Shown here: positions 15,244-23,938 of the stretch, piece by piece
Position numbering within the stretch: position 1 is the stretch's first letter
Layout: the number at the start of each line of letters is the position of its first letter
Assembly (NCBI RefSeq): GCF_900110435.1
Contig: NZ_FODT01000001.1
Coordinates: 372,001 to 436,000, forward strand
DNA: 64,000 nt
Direction of reading: 5' to 3'
From: Rhodopseudomonas pseudopalustris
GTDB taxonomy: Bacteria > Pseudomonadota > Alphaproteobacteria > Rhizobiales > Xanthobacteraceae
Made by a program: the position numbers and the translations under genes
The notes under the pieces: model-generated
The model's input: the letters and a program-made list of their open reading frames with translations, nothing else
Told to the model about the DNA's origin: nothing
Databases searched by the model: none

Positions 15244-16794
15244 ATGTACACCGGCCAATTTGCGAACACCCACCCCGATCGCCCCGCTTTCATCATGGCC
15301 TCGACCGGCGAGACCGTGACCTATGCGGAGCTCGAAGCCCGCACCAACCGGCTCGCGCATCTGCTGCGCAATCACGGCCTGAAGCGGCTCGACCATTATT
15401 CGGTCTTCATGGAGAACAACAACCGCTATCTCGAGGCCTGCGGCGCCGGCGAGCGGTCGGGCTATTACTACACCTGCGTGAACTCGTACCTGACCGCCGC
15501 CGAGCTGGTCTACATTCTGACCAACAGCGAATCGAAGGTGCTGATCACCTCGACGGCCAAGCTCGACGTCGCCCGCGAGGCGCTGAAGGACTGTCCCCAC
15601 GTCACGCTGTGCGTGGTGGTGGACGGCGTCGGCGAAAGCGAGCGGATCGTCGGCCTCGCCGAGGCGACCAAGGGCCTGCCCGACACGCCGATCGCCGATG
15701 AAAGCCTCGGCACCGCGATGCTGTATTCGTCCGGCACCACCGGCCGGCCGAAGGGCATTCTGCGCCCTCTGCCGGAGCAGCCGCCGTCGCAGCCGCTGCC
15801 GCTGTTCCACTTCCTCAACATGCTGTGGAAGTATCGCAATGACATGATCTATCTGTCGCCGGCGCCGCTGTATCATTCCGCGCCGCAGGCCGCGGTCGGC
15901 CTGACCATCCGGGACGGCGGCACCGTGATCATCATGGAGCATTTCGATCCGGAGCAGTATCTGGCGCTGATCGAGAAATACAAAGTCTCGCACAGCCAGC
16001 TGGTGCCGACGATGTTCTCGCGGATGCTGAAGTTGCCGGAAGAGGCGCGCAGCAAGCATGATCTGTCGACGCTGGAGGTGGCGATTCATGCCGCAGCGCC
16101 CTGCCCGCCGCAGGTCAAGGAACAGATGATCAAATGGTGGGGGCCGATCATCCACGAATATTACGGCGCGACCGAAGGTCTCGGTTTCACCGCCTGCAAC
16201 AGCGAGGACTGGCTCAAGCATCGCGGCACCGTCGGCAAGGTGATGTTCGGCGATCTGCATATTCTCGACGACCGGATGCAGCCCTGCCCCAAGGGCACGC
16301 CGGGGCAGATCTGGTTCAAGACCGCGACGCCGTTCGAATATTTCAACGATCCGAACAAGACCCAGGAGGCGCGCTCGGACGACGGCAGCATGAGCACGGT
16401 CGGCGACGTCGGCTATGTCGACGACGACGGCTATCTGCACCTCACCGACCGCGCCACCTTCATGATCATCTCCGGCGGCGTGAACATCTATCCTCAGGAA
16501 TGCGAGAACCTGCTGATCACCCACCCCAAGGTCGCCGACGCCGCAGTGTTCGGCGTGCCGAACGAGGATCTGGGCGAAGAGGTCAAGGCGGTGATCCAGC
16601 CGATGCCCGGCGTCGATCCGGACAGCGATCTGGCGCAGGAGCTGATCGCGTTCTGCGGCCAGTCGCTGTCACGGCAGAAGGTGCCGCGCTCGATCGACTT
16701 CCTCGAGGAACTGCCGCGGCTGCCGACCGGCAAGCTCTACAAGCGCCTGCTGCGCGACAAATATTGGGGGAAGGGCGAATCAAGGATCGTGTGA
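15244..16794 (+). CDS. AMP-dependent acyl-CoA synthetase
   Basis: A 516-residue ANL-superfamily ligase that adenylates a carboxylic acid and transfers it to CoA. The P-loop-like AMP-binding motif YSSGTTGRPKG lies at about 160-170, the YYGATEG motif at about 308, GDVGYVDDDGYLHLTDR at about 386-402, ISGGVNIYPQE at about 408-418, and the C-terminal catalytic Lys in LPTGKLYKRLL. Twenty-four bp behind the iron-type dehydrogenase, probably co-transcribed. The acid substrate cannot be inferred; FadD-like medium-chain or branched acids are possible. Confidence 0.92.
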   Translation: MYTGQFANTHPDRPAFIMASTGETVTYAELEARTNRLAHLLRNHGLKRLDHYSVFMENNNRYLEACGAGERSGYYYTCVNSYLTAAELVYILTNSESKVLITSTAKLDVAREALKDCPHVTLCVVVDGVGESERIVGLAEATKGLPDTPIADESLGTAMLYSSGTTGRPKGILRPLPEQPPSQPLPLFHFLNMLWKYRNDMIYLSPAPLYHSAPQAAVGLTIRDGGTVIIMEHFDPEQYLALIEKYKVSHSQLVPTMFSRMLKLPEEARSKHDLSTLEVAIHAAAPCPPQVKEQMIKWWGPIIHEYYGATEGLGFTACNSEDWLKHRGTVGKVMFGDLHILDDRMQPCPKGTPGQIWFKTATPFEYFNDPNKTQEARSDDGSMSTVGDVGYVDDDGYLHLTDRATFMIISGGVNIYPQECENLLITHPKVADAAVFGVPNEDLGEEVKAVIQPMPGVDPDSDLAQELIAFCGQSLSRQKVPRSIDFLEELPRLPTGKLYKRLLRDKYWGKGESRIV

Positions 16795-16850
16795 GGCGAT
16801 CGTCGCGCGACTTGATTTTCGCATGATGTCTGCGATCCGGCACAGCGCAA

Positions 16851-16966
16851 CCTCTCCCGCTCGCGGGGGAGGTCGGATCGCGTAGCGATCCGGGTGGGGG
16901 AAGGCCTCTCGGCGTATCGCAGAGTCAGTGCTCGGGTCGCCCTCACCCCAACCCTCTCCCGCAAGC
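16851..16966. repeat. Composite REP (BIME-like) repeat interrupted by IS copy 2
   Basis: An intact palindrome ACCTCTCCCGCTCGCGGGGGAGGT (with one mismatch) spans 16851-16874. A linker with tcggatcgc, gatccgggtg and gccctcacccc modules follows, then the left half CCCTCTCCCGCAAGC (16952-16966) of a second palindrome. The right half lies at 18106-18120, beyond the IS. The block matches the reverse complement of 2254-2368. Confidence 0.85.
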
Positions 16967-18105
16967 GAGACCTCTGCGAAACTCGTTGATTTGGCGAGTT
17001 TGCCGCTGGAGGGGTGATGGCGTGATGCGATTTGGCTGCGATCGGCGGTTTCGGCCGCCGTGGCCGCTGATTGTCAGCGGATGGCGGCTGCGGTTCGCAG
17101 GTTGTAGGCGATCGAGATCAGATCGAGGTGGAATGCGTTGGCGGTGATGCCTGCGTAGCGCATGCGGGTGAAGCCGTAGCGGCCTTTCAGTTGGGCGAAG
17201 GTGCGTTCGATCGCCTGCCGAACACGGCCGATCAGCTTGTTGCGCACTGCCTGCCATCGCGGCAGCGCCTTCTGGTGTTTGTTGCGACGATGCTGGATGC
17301 GATCCTTGATGCCGCGGGCTTTGAGGGCTTGGCGGCGCGCCCGCTTCTCGTAGGCCTTGTCGGCATAGACCGCCTTCTCGTCGCCGAGGACGAGATCGTC
17401 GGCGACTTCGCTCTCATACGTCTTCGCCCCGGTCAGTTTGCGGGCCCGGATCAGCCCCGATCCCTGATCGATCGCGATGTGCGCCTTGTAGCCGAAGAAC
17501 AGCCTTCGTCCGGCGCCGTGCCGTGTCCAGTTGGCCTGCGGGTCGTGTGACGAACGGCTCTCGACCTCGCGCGGCGTCGATCCCGACGGGGGCGTTCGCC
17601 CTGAACTCTGAACCAGGGTGGCGTCGATCAAGGTCCCTGTCTTCAAGACATATCCAGCCGCTTCGAGCTGCCGGAGGACCTCCTGAAACAGGGCGTCTCC
17701 CAGGCCGGCCTGCTGCAAGGCATTGCGAAACCGGCAAAGCGTCGTCTCGTCGGGTGTCTGCGCATCCAGCGCGAACCCGCAAAAGCGTCGAAACGAAACC
17801 CGGTCGAGCAGGGCCTCTTCGAGGCCGGGGTCGGACAGTCCGTACCACTGCTGCAGCAGCAAGGCTTTGAACATCGCCAGCGGCGCGTAGGGCGGGCGAC
17901 CGGTCTCGCCCGGCCGCACCTTGCGGATCAGGACGGCAAGACGGTCCCAATCGATCAGGCCGGAAATGCGCTCCAGCCGCTCGTTGCGCCCAAAGCCCGC
18001 CGGCAGCAAAGCCTCAATGAAACTGTCCTGCGCCATCCCGTTCACCTCCGCCTACGCGCAAGTGAATCACATCTGGATAGAACAGTCAGGTTTTGCAGAG
18101 GCCTC
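16967..18105 (-). mobile_element. IS5-family insertion sequence, copy 2
   Basis: The same 1139 bp as 1115-2253 in the same orientation. I can see two base differences between the copies (a synonymous T/C in the transposase near 17574 and a C/T near the right end). It is flanked on both sides by GCAAGC, the reverse complement of the flank of copy 1. The right end lies 124 bp before the recQ start codon, so the insertion may have displaced or replaced part of the recQ promoter. Confidence 0.93.
17074..18045 (-). CDS. IS5-family DDE transposase, copy 2
   Basis: A 323-residue transposase identical in protein sequence to the copy at 1222-2193, with the same catalytic Asp (TLIDATLVQ), Asp (YADKAY) and Glu (AIERTFAQ) positions. 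Full length and without frameshift. The identity of the two proteins and near identity of the DNA point to recent transposition in this genome. Confidence 0.95.
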   Translation of the reverse strand: MNGMAQDSFIEALLPAGFGRNERLERISGLIDWDRLAVLIRKVRPGETGRPPYAPLAMFKALLLQQWYGLSDPGLEEALLDRVSFRRFCGFALDAQTPDETTLCRFRNALQQAGLGDALFQEVLRQLEAAGYVLKTGTLIDATLVQSSGRTPPSGSTPREVESRSSHDPQANWTRHGAGRRLFFGYKAHIAIDQGSGLIRARKLTGAKTYESEVADDLVLGDEKAVYADKAYEKRARRQALKARGIKDRIQHRRNKHQKALPRWQAVRNKLIGRVRQAIERTFAQLKGRYGFTRMRYAGITANAFHLDLISIAYNLRTAAAIR

Positions 18106-18120
18106 GCAAGCGGGAGAGGG
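18106..18120. repeat. Right half of the REP palindrome split by IS copy 2
   Basis: GCAAGCGGGAGAGGG completes the palindrome begun at 16952-16966. The first six bases repeat the last six before the IS, as expected for a target-site duplication. Confidence 0.85.
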
Positions 18121-18229
18121 GGCGCCCTGTGCGCTGGAACTTTCCGGCAAACATTCTCACGCCTTGGCGAGAAGAATCGGCCGCGTTGGGGTATACGCTT
18201 GCCATGTCCCCAGCCGTCCGCCCCTCCGC

Positions 18230-20089
18230 ATGACCCTCGCCGCTTCCCGCCTCGACGACGATCTCGATGCCCGCGCGCTGTCGACGTTGAACCACGTGTT
18301 CGGCCTGCCCGGATTTCGCGGCCATCAGGAGCAGATCGTCCGCCACGTCGCGGGCGGCGGCGATTGTCTGGTGCTGATGCCGACCGGCGGCGGCAAGTCG
18401 CTGTGCTACCAGCTGCCGGCGCTGCTGCGCGACGGCTGCGGCATCGTGGTGTCGCCGCTGATCGCGCTGATGCGCGACCAGGTCGCGGGGCTGCTCGAGG
18501 CCGGCGTGCGCGCCGCGGCGCTGAATTCATCGCTGTCCTACGCGGAAGCCGACGCGATCGAGCGGCAATTGCTCGCCGGCGAACTCGATCTGCTCTATGT
18601 CGCGCCGGAGCGGCTGCTGACGCCGCGCTGCCTTTCGATGCTGGCGCGGGCGAAGCTGTCGCTGTTCGCGATCGACGAGGCGCATTGCGTGTCGCAATGG
18701 GGGCATGATTTCCGCCCGGAATATGTCGGCCTGTCGGCGATCGCCGAGAAATTCCCGAATGTGCCGCGGATCGCGCTGACCGCCACCGCCGACGCGCTGA
18801 CCCGCCGCGAGATCACCGAGCGGCTCGGCCTCACCGAGGCGCCCTGCTTCGTGTCGAGCTTCGACCGGCCCAATATTCGCTACACCATCGTCGACAAGCA
18901 GAACGCACCGGCGCAGCTCAAGGCGTTCATCGCCGACAAGCATACGGGCCATTCCGGCGTGGTGTATTGCCTGTCGCGCGCCAAGGTCGAGGATACGGCG
19001 GCGGCGCTGTGCAAAGCTGGCATCACGGCGCTGCCCTATCACGCCGGGCTTCCGGCAGGGACGCGCGCGGCCAACCAGGACCGCTTCATCAACGAGGACG
19101 GCGTGGTGATCGTCGCCACCATCGCGTTCGGCATGGGCATCGACAAGCCGGATGTTCGCTTCGTTGCGCATCTCGATCTGCCGAAGAGCATCGAGGCGTA
19201 TTATCAGGAGACCGGGCGCGCCGGCCGCGACGGCAAGCCCTCGGATGCGTGGATGGCCTATGGCCTGTCCGACATCGTGCAGCAGCGCCGGATGATCGAC
19301 GAATCCACCGGCTCCGAGGCGTTCAAGCGGGTCTCGGCCGGCAAGCTCGATGCGCTGGTGGGCTTGTGCGAGTCCACCGGCTGCCGCCGGACGCGCCTGC
19401 TCGGCTATTTCGGCGAGACGTCGACCGATCTGCAGTGCGGCAATTGCGACAACTGCCTCAACCCGCCGAAGGTGCAGGACGGCACGGTGGCGGCGCAGAA
19501 GCTGCTGTCCTGTGCGTATCGCACCGGGCAGCGGTTCGGCGCGCAGCATCTGATCGACGTGCTGCTCGGCCGGCTGACCGAGCGCGTCGGCCAGTTCGGC
19601 CACGACAAATTGTCGGTGTTCGGGATCGGCGGCGAACTCAACGAGAAACAATGGCGGGCGGTGATCCGGCAATTGGTGTCGCTCGGCCATCTGCACCCGG
19701 ACAGCGAGGCGTTCGGCGCGCTGAAGCTGACCGAGACTTCGCGCACGGTGCTGAAGGGCGAGACCCAGGTGATGCTGCGCGAGCAGACCGGCGGCCGACC
19801 GCCGCGCGCGCGATCGCGCCGCGGCGATCTGGTCGGCGGCGGAGCAGCGCGCGACGCTACCGCCGGCGATCCCGAGCTGTTCGCGGCGCTGAAGGCGTGG
19901 CGCGCAAGTGTCGCGCGGGAACGCGGCGTACCGGCCTATGTGGTGCTGCACGACGCCACCATGGACGGCATCGCCGCCGCCAGGCCGCGCTCGCTCGACG
20001 AGCTGCGCGGCATTGCCGGGATCGGCGACAAGAAGCTCGAACATTACGGCGCCGCGCTGTTGGCGGTGATCGACGCCGCGCGCCGGTAA
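18230..20089 (+). CDS. recQ: ATP-dependent DNA helicase RecQ
   Basis: A 619-residue 3'-5' helicase of the RecF-type repair and fork-processing pathway. Walker A PTGGGKS at 51-57, DEAH box 149-152 within IDEAHCVSQWGHDFRPEY (aromatic-rich loop), motif V/VI region AFGMGIDKPDVRFVAH and QETGRAGRDG. Four Cys of the zinc subdomain are visible in CESTGCRRTR and QCGNCDNC, followed by the RQC domain and a C-terminal HRDC domain (about 540-615, ending AGIGDKKLEHYGAALLAVI). ATG 18230 is the only sensible start; the frame upstream runs into the IS. The IS lies just upstream. Confidence 0.97.
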   Translation: MTLAASRLDDDLDARALSTLNHVFGLPGFRGHQEQIVRHVAGGGDCLVLMPTGGGKSLCYQLPALLRDGCGIVVSPLIALMRDQVAGLLEAGVRAAALNSSLSYAEADAIERQLLAGELDLLYVAPERLLTPRCLSMLARAKLSLFAIDEAHCVSQWGHDFRPEYVGLSAIAEKFPNVPRIALTATADALTRREITERLGLTEAPCFVSSFDRPNIRYTIVDKQNAPAQLKAFIADKHTGHSGVVYCLSRAKVEDTAAALCKAGITALPYHAGLPAGTRAANQDRFINEDGVVIVATIAFGMGIDKPDVRFVAHLDLPKSIEAYYQETGRAGRDGKPSDAWMAYGLSDIVQQRRMIDESTGSEAFKRVSAGKLDALVGLCESTGCRRTRLLGYFGETSTDLQCGNCDNCLNPPKVQDGTVAAQKLLSCAYRTGQRFGAQHLIDVLLGRLTERVGQFGHDKLSVFGIGGELNEKQWRAVIRQLVSLGHLHPDSEAFGALKLTETSRTVLKGETQVMLREQTGGRPPRARSRRGDLVGGGAARDATAGDPELFAALKAWRASVARERGVPAYVVLHDATMDGIAAARPRSLDELRGIAGIGDKKLEHYGAALLAVIDAARR

Positions 20090-20151
20090 GTTCTGGGGAT
20101 TGGTCCGGATCCTGCAAAGCCTGCTGCAACATGGCTTCAGGAGGCGCAGCG

Positions 20152-20379
20152 ATGCCGCTTTACGGATTTCATTGTGCGGATTGCGACAAGGAGAGCGAGT
20201 TGCTGGTCGGTTTTTCCGACAGACCGCACTGCCCGGGCTGCGGCGGGCGAAAGATGGAGCGGCTGGTGTCGCGACCGGCGCCGCCCGGTCAAAGCAAAGG
20301 CCTGATCAAGGCCGCCCGCGCGCAGGCGGCGCGCGAGGGCCATCTATCGAATTTCAGCCGCAAGGAGCGCGGCGGTTGA
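20152..20379 (+). CDS. FmdB-family zinc ribbon protein
   Basis: A 75-residue protein with two CxxC pairs (FHCADC at 7-12 and HCPGC at 27-31) that build a small zinc ribbon, then a basic, Ala/Arg/Lys-rich tail. FmdB-like proteins are proposed regulators, but their true role is unclear. GGAGG lies 8 bases ahead of ATG 20152. It sits 62 bp after recQ and could be co-transcribed with it. Too short for most automatic calls, but the ribbon pattern is clear. Confidence 0.8.
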   Translation: MPLYGFHCADCDKESELLVGFSDRPHCPGCGGRKMERLVSRPAPPGQSKGLIKAARAQAAREGHLSNFSRKERGG

Positions 20380-20402
20380 TCACGCCGCGCCCGGCTCGCT
20401 GA

Positions 20403-20684
20403 TCAGTAGGCCGACGGACCCCAGGACGGGCCATATCCGTCCTCGCGACCATATCCGCCACCCCAGGCGATGTAGCGCGGGTTCGCCACGCAATTGCCGC
20501 CGGTGCCCTGCGCCGAATAGCGGCAGGATTCGAAGCTCGAGAAGCTGCAATTGCCAGGATAGCCCTGCTGCGAGCCCTGCTTGCAGTACGGATACTCGAT
20601 CTGCGCCGCCGCGGGCTGCGCGGTCATCATTTGCGTCGCGCCGAGCACGCCGAGCGCCATCGCTGCCAGTGCCAAAGTCTTCAT
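20403..20684 (-). CDS. DUF3551 family small secreted protein
   Basis: A 93-residue protein with a signal peptide (1 to about 27, ending AAAQ) and a mature region with four Cys in the pattern YPYCKQG, GNCSFSS, ESCRYS, GNCVANPRY, ending in a Gly/Tyr/Trp-rich tail. This pattern is typical of DUF3551 proteins, which are abundant in Bradyrhizobium and Rhodopseudomonas and have no known function. ATG 20684 starts the signal peptide. The paired Cys suggest disulfides in the periplasm. Confidence 0.85.
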   Translation of the reverse strand: MKTLALAAMALGVLGATQMMTAQPAAAQIEYPYCKQGSQQGYPGNCSFSSFESCRYSAQGTGGNCVANPRYIAWGGGYGREDGYGPSWGPSAY

Positions 20685-21023
20685 CGCGTCGTCTCCTTCG
20701 ATCGTTGGATATGTCGGTACGGTGACAGGCCAACGATGCGCTGCAGGGAACGTTCCGGCATTCGATCCACGGTGCTTTGTCGCAGGCCGGCTGCGCATGA
20801 TCAGCCCGCCCGCGGAAGGGCTGCGCGAGACTCAAACAATCGATCCGCCGATAGAACACGCAGGCCCCTACGCGCCGACGCGGAGCCGACCGAATTGCGC
20901 GAGGCAGCGGGCGGTGGCACAAGGTCGGCACAGAGCAACAAAGATGCGCGCGATGGGGTGGCGAATTGCCGCCACACACAACGCGCGCTGAAGCGCGGAA
21001 CGCGCAGTGCCAAGGGGGAAACA

Positions 21024-22607
21024 ATGCCGCAACCAATCGAAGCGCCGGGCGTGGTGGGACCGTTCGCCGGAATGGACGTGCCGTGGCTGCTGCGCCTGCA
21101 GGCCGAGACGCGGCGCGATCATCCGTTCATCATCTGGGCGCCGTTCGACGCGCCGGCGCGGGTCTGGAGCTACGGCGAATTCCACGAGCGGGTCGGCGCG
21201 CTCGCCGCAGGCCTGGCGGCGCGCGGCGTCAAGCCCGGCGACGCGGTGCTGATCCATCTCGACAATTGCGCGGAATTTCTGCTGAGCTGGTTCGCCTGCG
21301 TCGAGCTCGGCGCGCTCGCGGTCACCACCAACACCCGCTCGGCCGCGGCCGAGATCGATTACTTCGCCGATCATTGCAACGCGGTCGCCGCGATCACCCA
21401 GCCGGCCTATGCGGAGCTGGTCGCCGCCAATTGCAGGAAGCTGCGCTGGATCGCGGTGATCTCGCACGATCCCGGCGCGGCGCTGCCGGCGCAGACGGTC
21501 GCAAAAGCGGATTCGTTCGAGAGCCTGTTCGGCGACAGCGCCAACCGCCCGCAGCGGCCGACCGATCCGTTCGCGCCGTGCAGCGTGCAATACACCTCGG
21601 GCACGACATCGCGGCCGAAGGCGGTGCTGTGGACTCACGCCAACGCGCTGTGGGGCGCCAAGATCAATGCCGCGCACCAGACGCTACGCGCCGACGACGT
21701 CCACCTCGCTTACTTGCCGCTTTTCCACACCAACGCGCTGGCCTATTCGATGCTGGCGAGCCTGTGGGTCGGTGGAACTTGCGTGGTGCAGCCGCGGTTC
21801 TCCTCGAGCCGGTTCTGGAGCGTCTCGCTGGAGCATCGCTGCACCTGGAATTCCAACATCCCGTTCTGCCTGAAGGCTCTGATGGAGCAGGAGACGCCGA
21901 AGCATCACAGCTTCCGGATGTGGGGCACCGCCGTGGCCGAGCCGCCGGCCTTCGCGGTGTTCGGCGTCAAGATCATCGGCTGGTGGGGCATGACCGAGAC
22001 CATCACCCACGGCATCATCGCCGAGGCCGACCAGCCGAATACGCCGATGACGATCGGCCGCGCCGCGCCGGAGTACAGCCTGCGCGTCGTCGGCGACGAC
22101 GGCGTGCCGACGCAGGTCGGCGACACCGGAAATCTGCTGATCAAGGGCGTGCCCGGACTGTCGCTATTCAAGGAGTATCTGCACAACGGGCAGGCCACGC
22201 GCGACAGCTTCGACGAACACGGCTACTTCATCACCGGCGACCGCGTCACGCTGCTCGAGCGCGGCGCGATCAAGTTCGGCGACCGCGCCAAGGACATGCT
22301 CAAGGTCGGGGGCGAGAACGTCGCCGCGTCCGAGATCGAGCAGGTGGTGATCACCGTTCCCGGCGTCCGCGAGGCCGCAGTGGTGGCGAAGAAGCACCCG
22401 ATGCTCGACGAGGTGCCGGTGGCGTTCGTGATCCCGACCGCCGGCGTCGGCAACGCCGCGCCTGACCTCGCCGATCGCATCATGGCGATCTGCACCAAGT
22501 CGCTCGCCGATTTCAAGCGCCCGCGCGAAATCCGCCTCGTCGACGAGATGCCGCGATCGACGCTGGAGAAGGTCGCGAAGGCCGAATTGCGCAAGATGCT
22601 GGAGTGA
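21024..22607 (+). CDS. AMP-dependent acyl-CoA synthetase
   Basis: A 527-residue ANL-superfamily ligase. Motifs: VQYTSGTTSRPKAVL (about 190-204; the usual GRPKG is SRPKA here), WWGMTET (about 322-328), FITGDRVTLLERGAIKFGDR (about 400-420), KVGGENVAASEIE (about 425-437) and the C-terminal catalytic Lys in RSTLEKVAKAEL. ATG 21024 has a strong AAGGGGG six bases upstream. It stands alone, with no catabolic genes alongside, so the substrate is unknown; crotonobetaine/carnitine-CoA ligase-like proteins are the nearest style I recognise. Confidence 0.9.
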   Translation: MPQPIEAPGVVGPFAGMDVPWLLRLQAETRRDHPFIIWAPFDAPARVWSYGEFHERVGALAAGLAARGVKPGDAVLIHLDNCAEFLLSWFACVELGALAVTTNTRSAAAEIDYFADHCNAVAAITQPAYAELVAANCRKLRWIAVISHDPGAALPAQTVAKADSFESLFGDSANRPQRPTDPFAPCSVQYTSGTTSRPKAVLWTHANALWGAKINAAHQTLRADDVHLAYLPLFHTNALAYSMLASLWVGGTCVVQPRFSSSRFWSVSLEHRCTWNSNIPFCLKALMEQETPKHHSFRMWGTAVAEPPAFAVFGVKIIGWWGMTETITHGIIAEADQPNTPMTIGRAAPEYSLRVVGDDGVPTQVGDTGNLLIKGVPGLSLFKEYLHNGQATRDSFDEHGYFITGDRVTLLERGAIKFGDRAKDMLKVGGENVAASEIEQVVITVPGVREAAVVAKKHPMLDEVPVAFVIPTAGVGNAAPDLADRIMAICTKSLADFKRPREIRLVDEMPRSTLEKVAKAELRKMLE

Positions 22608-22628
22608 AACGTCGTAACCGTGGCGCGA

Positions 22629-23735
22629 CTAGCCGCCGAGCGGGACCGGGCGGAACGCCTGCAGCAGGCGCTGATCGATCTTGTCGCCCATCGACTCCAT
22701 CCGGGAGAACGCGTGCAACGGCATCAGCGGGACGTGATTTTTGCGCGGCGCCACCAGCGAGGTGAAGATGTCGACGATGGTGGTGATGCGGACGATGTCG
22801 CTGATCTGGTCGCCATGCAGCGCATCGGGATAGCCCGAGCCGTCAAGCAACTCGTGATGATGCAGGATCACATCGAGGGTCTCTCGCGGAAAGCTCCCCT
22901 CGGCGGCGAGCGCTTCGTAGCCTCGGCGCGGATGCTCGCGGAATTTGTGCAAGCGTTCGCCCTGCAGACCGTCGAGATCGTCGAGCACACCGACGTCGAC
23001 GAACGCCTTGCCGACGTCGTACAGCAGCGCAGCGCGGGTCAGACGACGCTGATCTTCCTCGCGCATACCGAGATGCTGGGCGAAGGCGACGGCATAGCCG
23101 GTCGCGAACAAAGCGAGTCGGTAGCTTTCGTTGTGGTGACGGCCGACGACGGCGAGCCATTCGCGCAGCGACGAGCGCTTGATCGCCTTGAGGATCGGCG
23201 CCTCGGCCCGGATCACGTCGTGATACGTCAAAGGCTGGCCCGCCGGCAGCCGGTCGAAGATCTTGACCAATACGCTGTGCGCGGCCGCGACGCCCTTGCT
23301 CATTGCCTCGGCGCGCGCGGCTTCGGTCGTCTCCGAGGGATCGGGGAACGCAGCACGGATCCGCGCCAGCAGGTCACGCGGATCGAACGGACGCGCGATG
23401 GTGTCGGTGGCACCGAGCGCCCAGGCCTGCATCGAGCCATGATGCAATTCGTCGGCGAGCACGAACAGCCGCGGGATCGGCTGATAGCCGCCGCCCAACA
23501 GCTTGCGCCGGACCATCTGCACGCTTTCCGCGGACCGCAGATTGATGTCGACGACGATCCCGGACAGGTTCTGCGACGGCACGTCGGGTAGTTGCGCGGT
23601 GGAGATGGTTTCAATCTCGGCGATGCCGGCCAGGATCCGGGCGAGGTCGGCGCTCTGATCTCGGCGATCGGACGCCAGCAGCAGCCGCCGTCGCGGTTCG
23701 GACTGGGGCGCGGATTGTCGGGCTACTGCATTCAT
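22629..23735 (-). CDS. Response regulator with degenerate HD-GYP domain
   Basis: A 368-residue protein. The N-terminal receiver-like domain (about 16-130) has a possible phospho-acceptor D63 in GIVVDINLR. The C-terminal HD-GYP-like domain (about 195-355) has HHHELLDGSGYP (292-303) with the GYP loop, H268 and D322. The hallmark HD dyad is Y239-D240 (LLYDVGKAF instead of LHDIGK). HD-GYP proteins hydrolyse cyclic di-GMP with an iron centre; loss of this His may weaken or abolish catalysis, leaving a binding or scaffolding role. Convergent with the preceding ligase gene, whose stop is 21 bp away. Confidence 0.85.
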   Translation of the reverse strand: MNAVARQSAPQSEPRRRLLLASDRRDQSADLARILAGIAEIETISTAQLPDVPSQNLSGIVVDINLRSAESVQMVRRKLLGGGYQPIPRLFVLADELHHGSMQAWALGATDTIARPFDPRDLLARIRAAFPDPSETTEAARAEAMSKGVAAAHSVLVKIFDRLPAGQPLTYHDVIRAEAPILKAIKRSSLREWLAVVGRHHNESYRLALFATGYAVAFAQHLGMREEDQRRLTRAALLYDVGKAFVDVGVLDDLDGLQGERLHKFREHPRRGYEALAAEGSFPRETLDVILHHHELLDGSGYPDALHGDQISDIVRITTIVDIFTSLVAPRKNHVPLMPLHAFSRMESMGDKIDQRLLQAFRPVPLGG

Positions 23736-23840
23736 GAATCACCGAAATTGATAGGACGTAGACCTCGGACATCCTTAGCGGGAAATTGGTTCCTACTGCT
23801 TAATGGGCGTTCTTAACGTTCGGTGTTTTTTCAGCGCCAA

Positions 23841-23864
23841 TTTGATCGGCATTTTGATCGGCAT
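23841..23864. repeat. Perfect 12-bp tandem duplication
   Basis: TTTGATCGGCAT occurs twice in succession, followed 10 bp later by a partial third copy (TTTGATCA). It lies in the gap between the HD-GYP gene and the small secreted protein gene and could be a regulator site or simple slippage. Confidence 0.5.
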
Positions 23865-23938
23865 TGTTCGGATTTGATCAGTTGCGCACTGGCTTCGGCG
23901 CAGACTGCGTTTATGATAGCGGGATCAAAAGGACCACG

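Noticed and set aside
13965-15701. 578-codon open frame on the plus strand
   Set aside because: Overlaps the dehydrogenase and ligase genes in another frame; Arg-rich and without motifs.
1115-18105. Composite transposon formed by the two IS copies
   Set aside because: Each copy has its own different flanking duplication inside its own palindrome, which indicates two separate insertions.
18527-20044. 505-codon open frame on the minus strand
   Set aside because: Antisense shadow of recQ.
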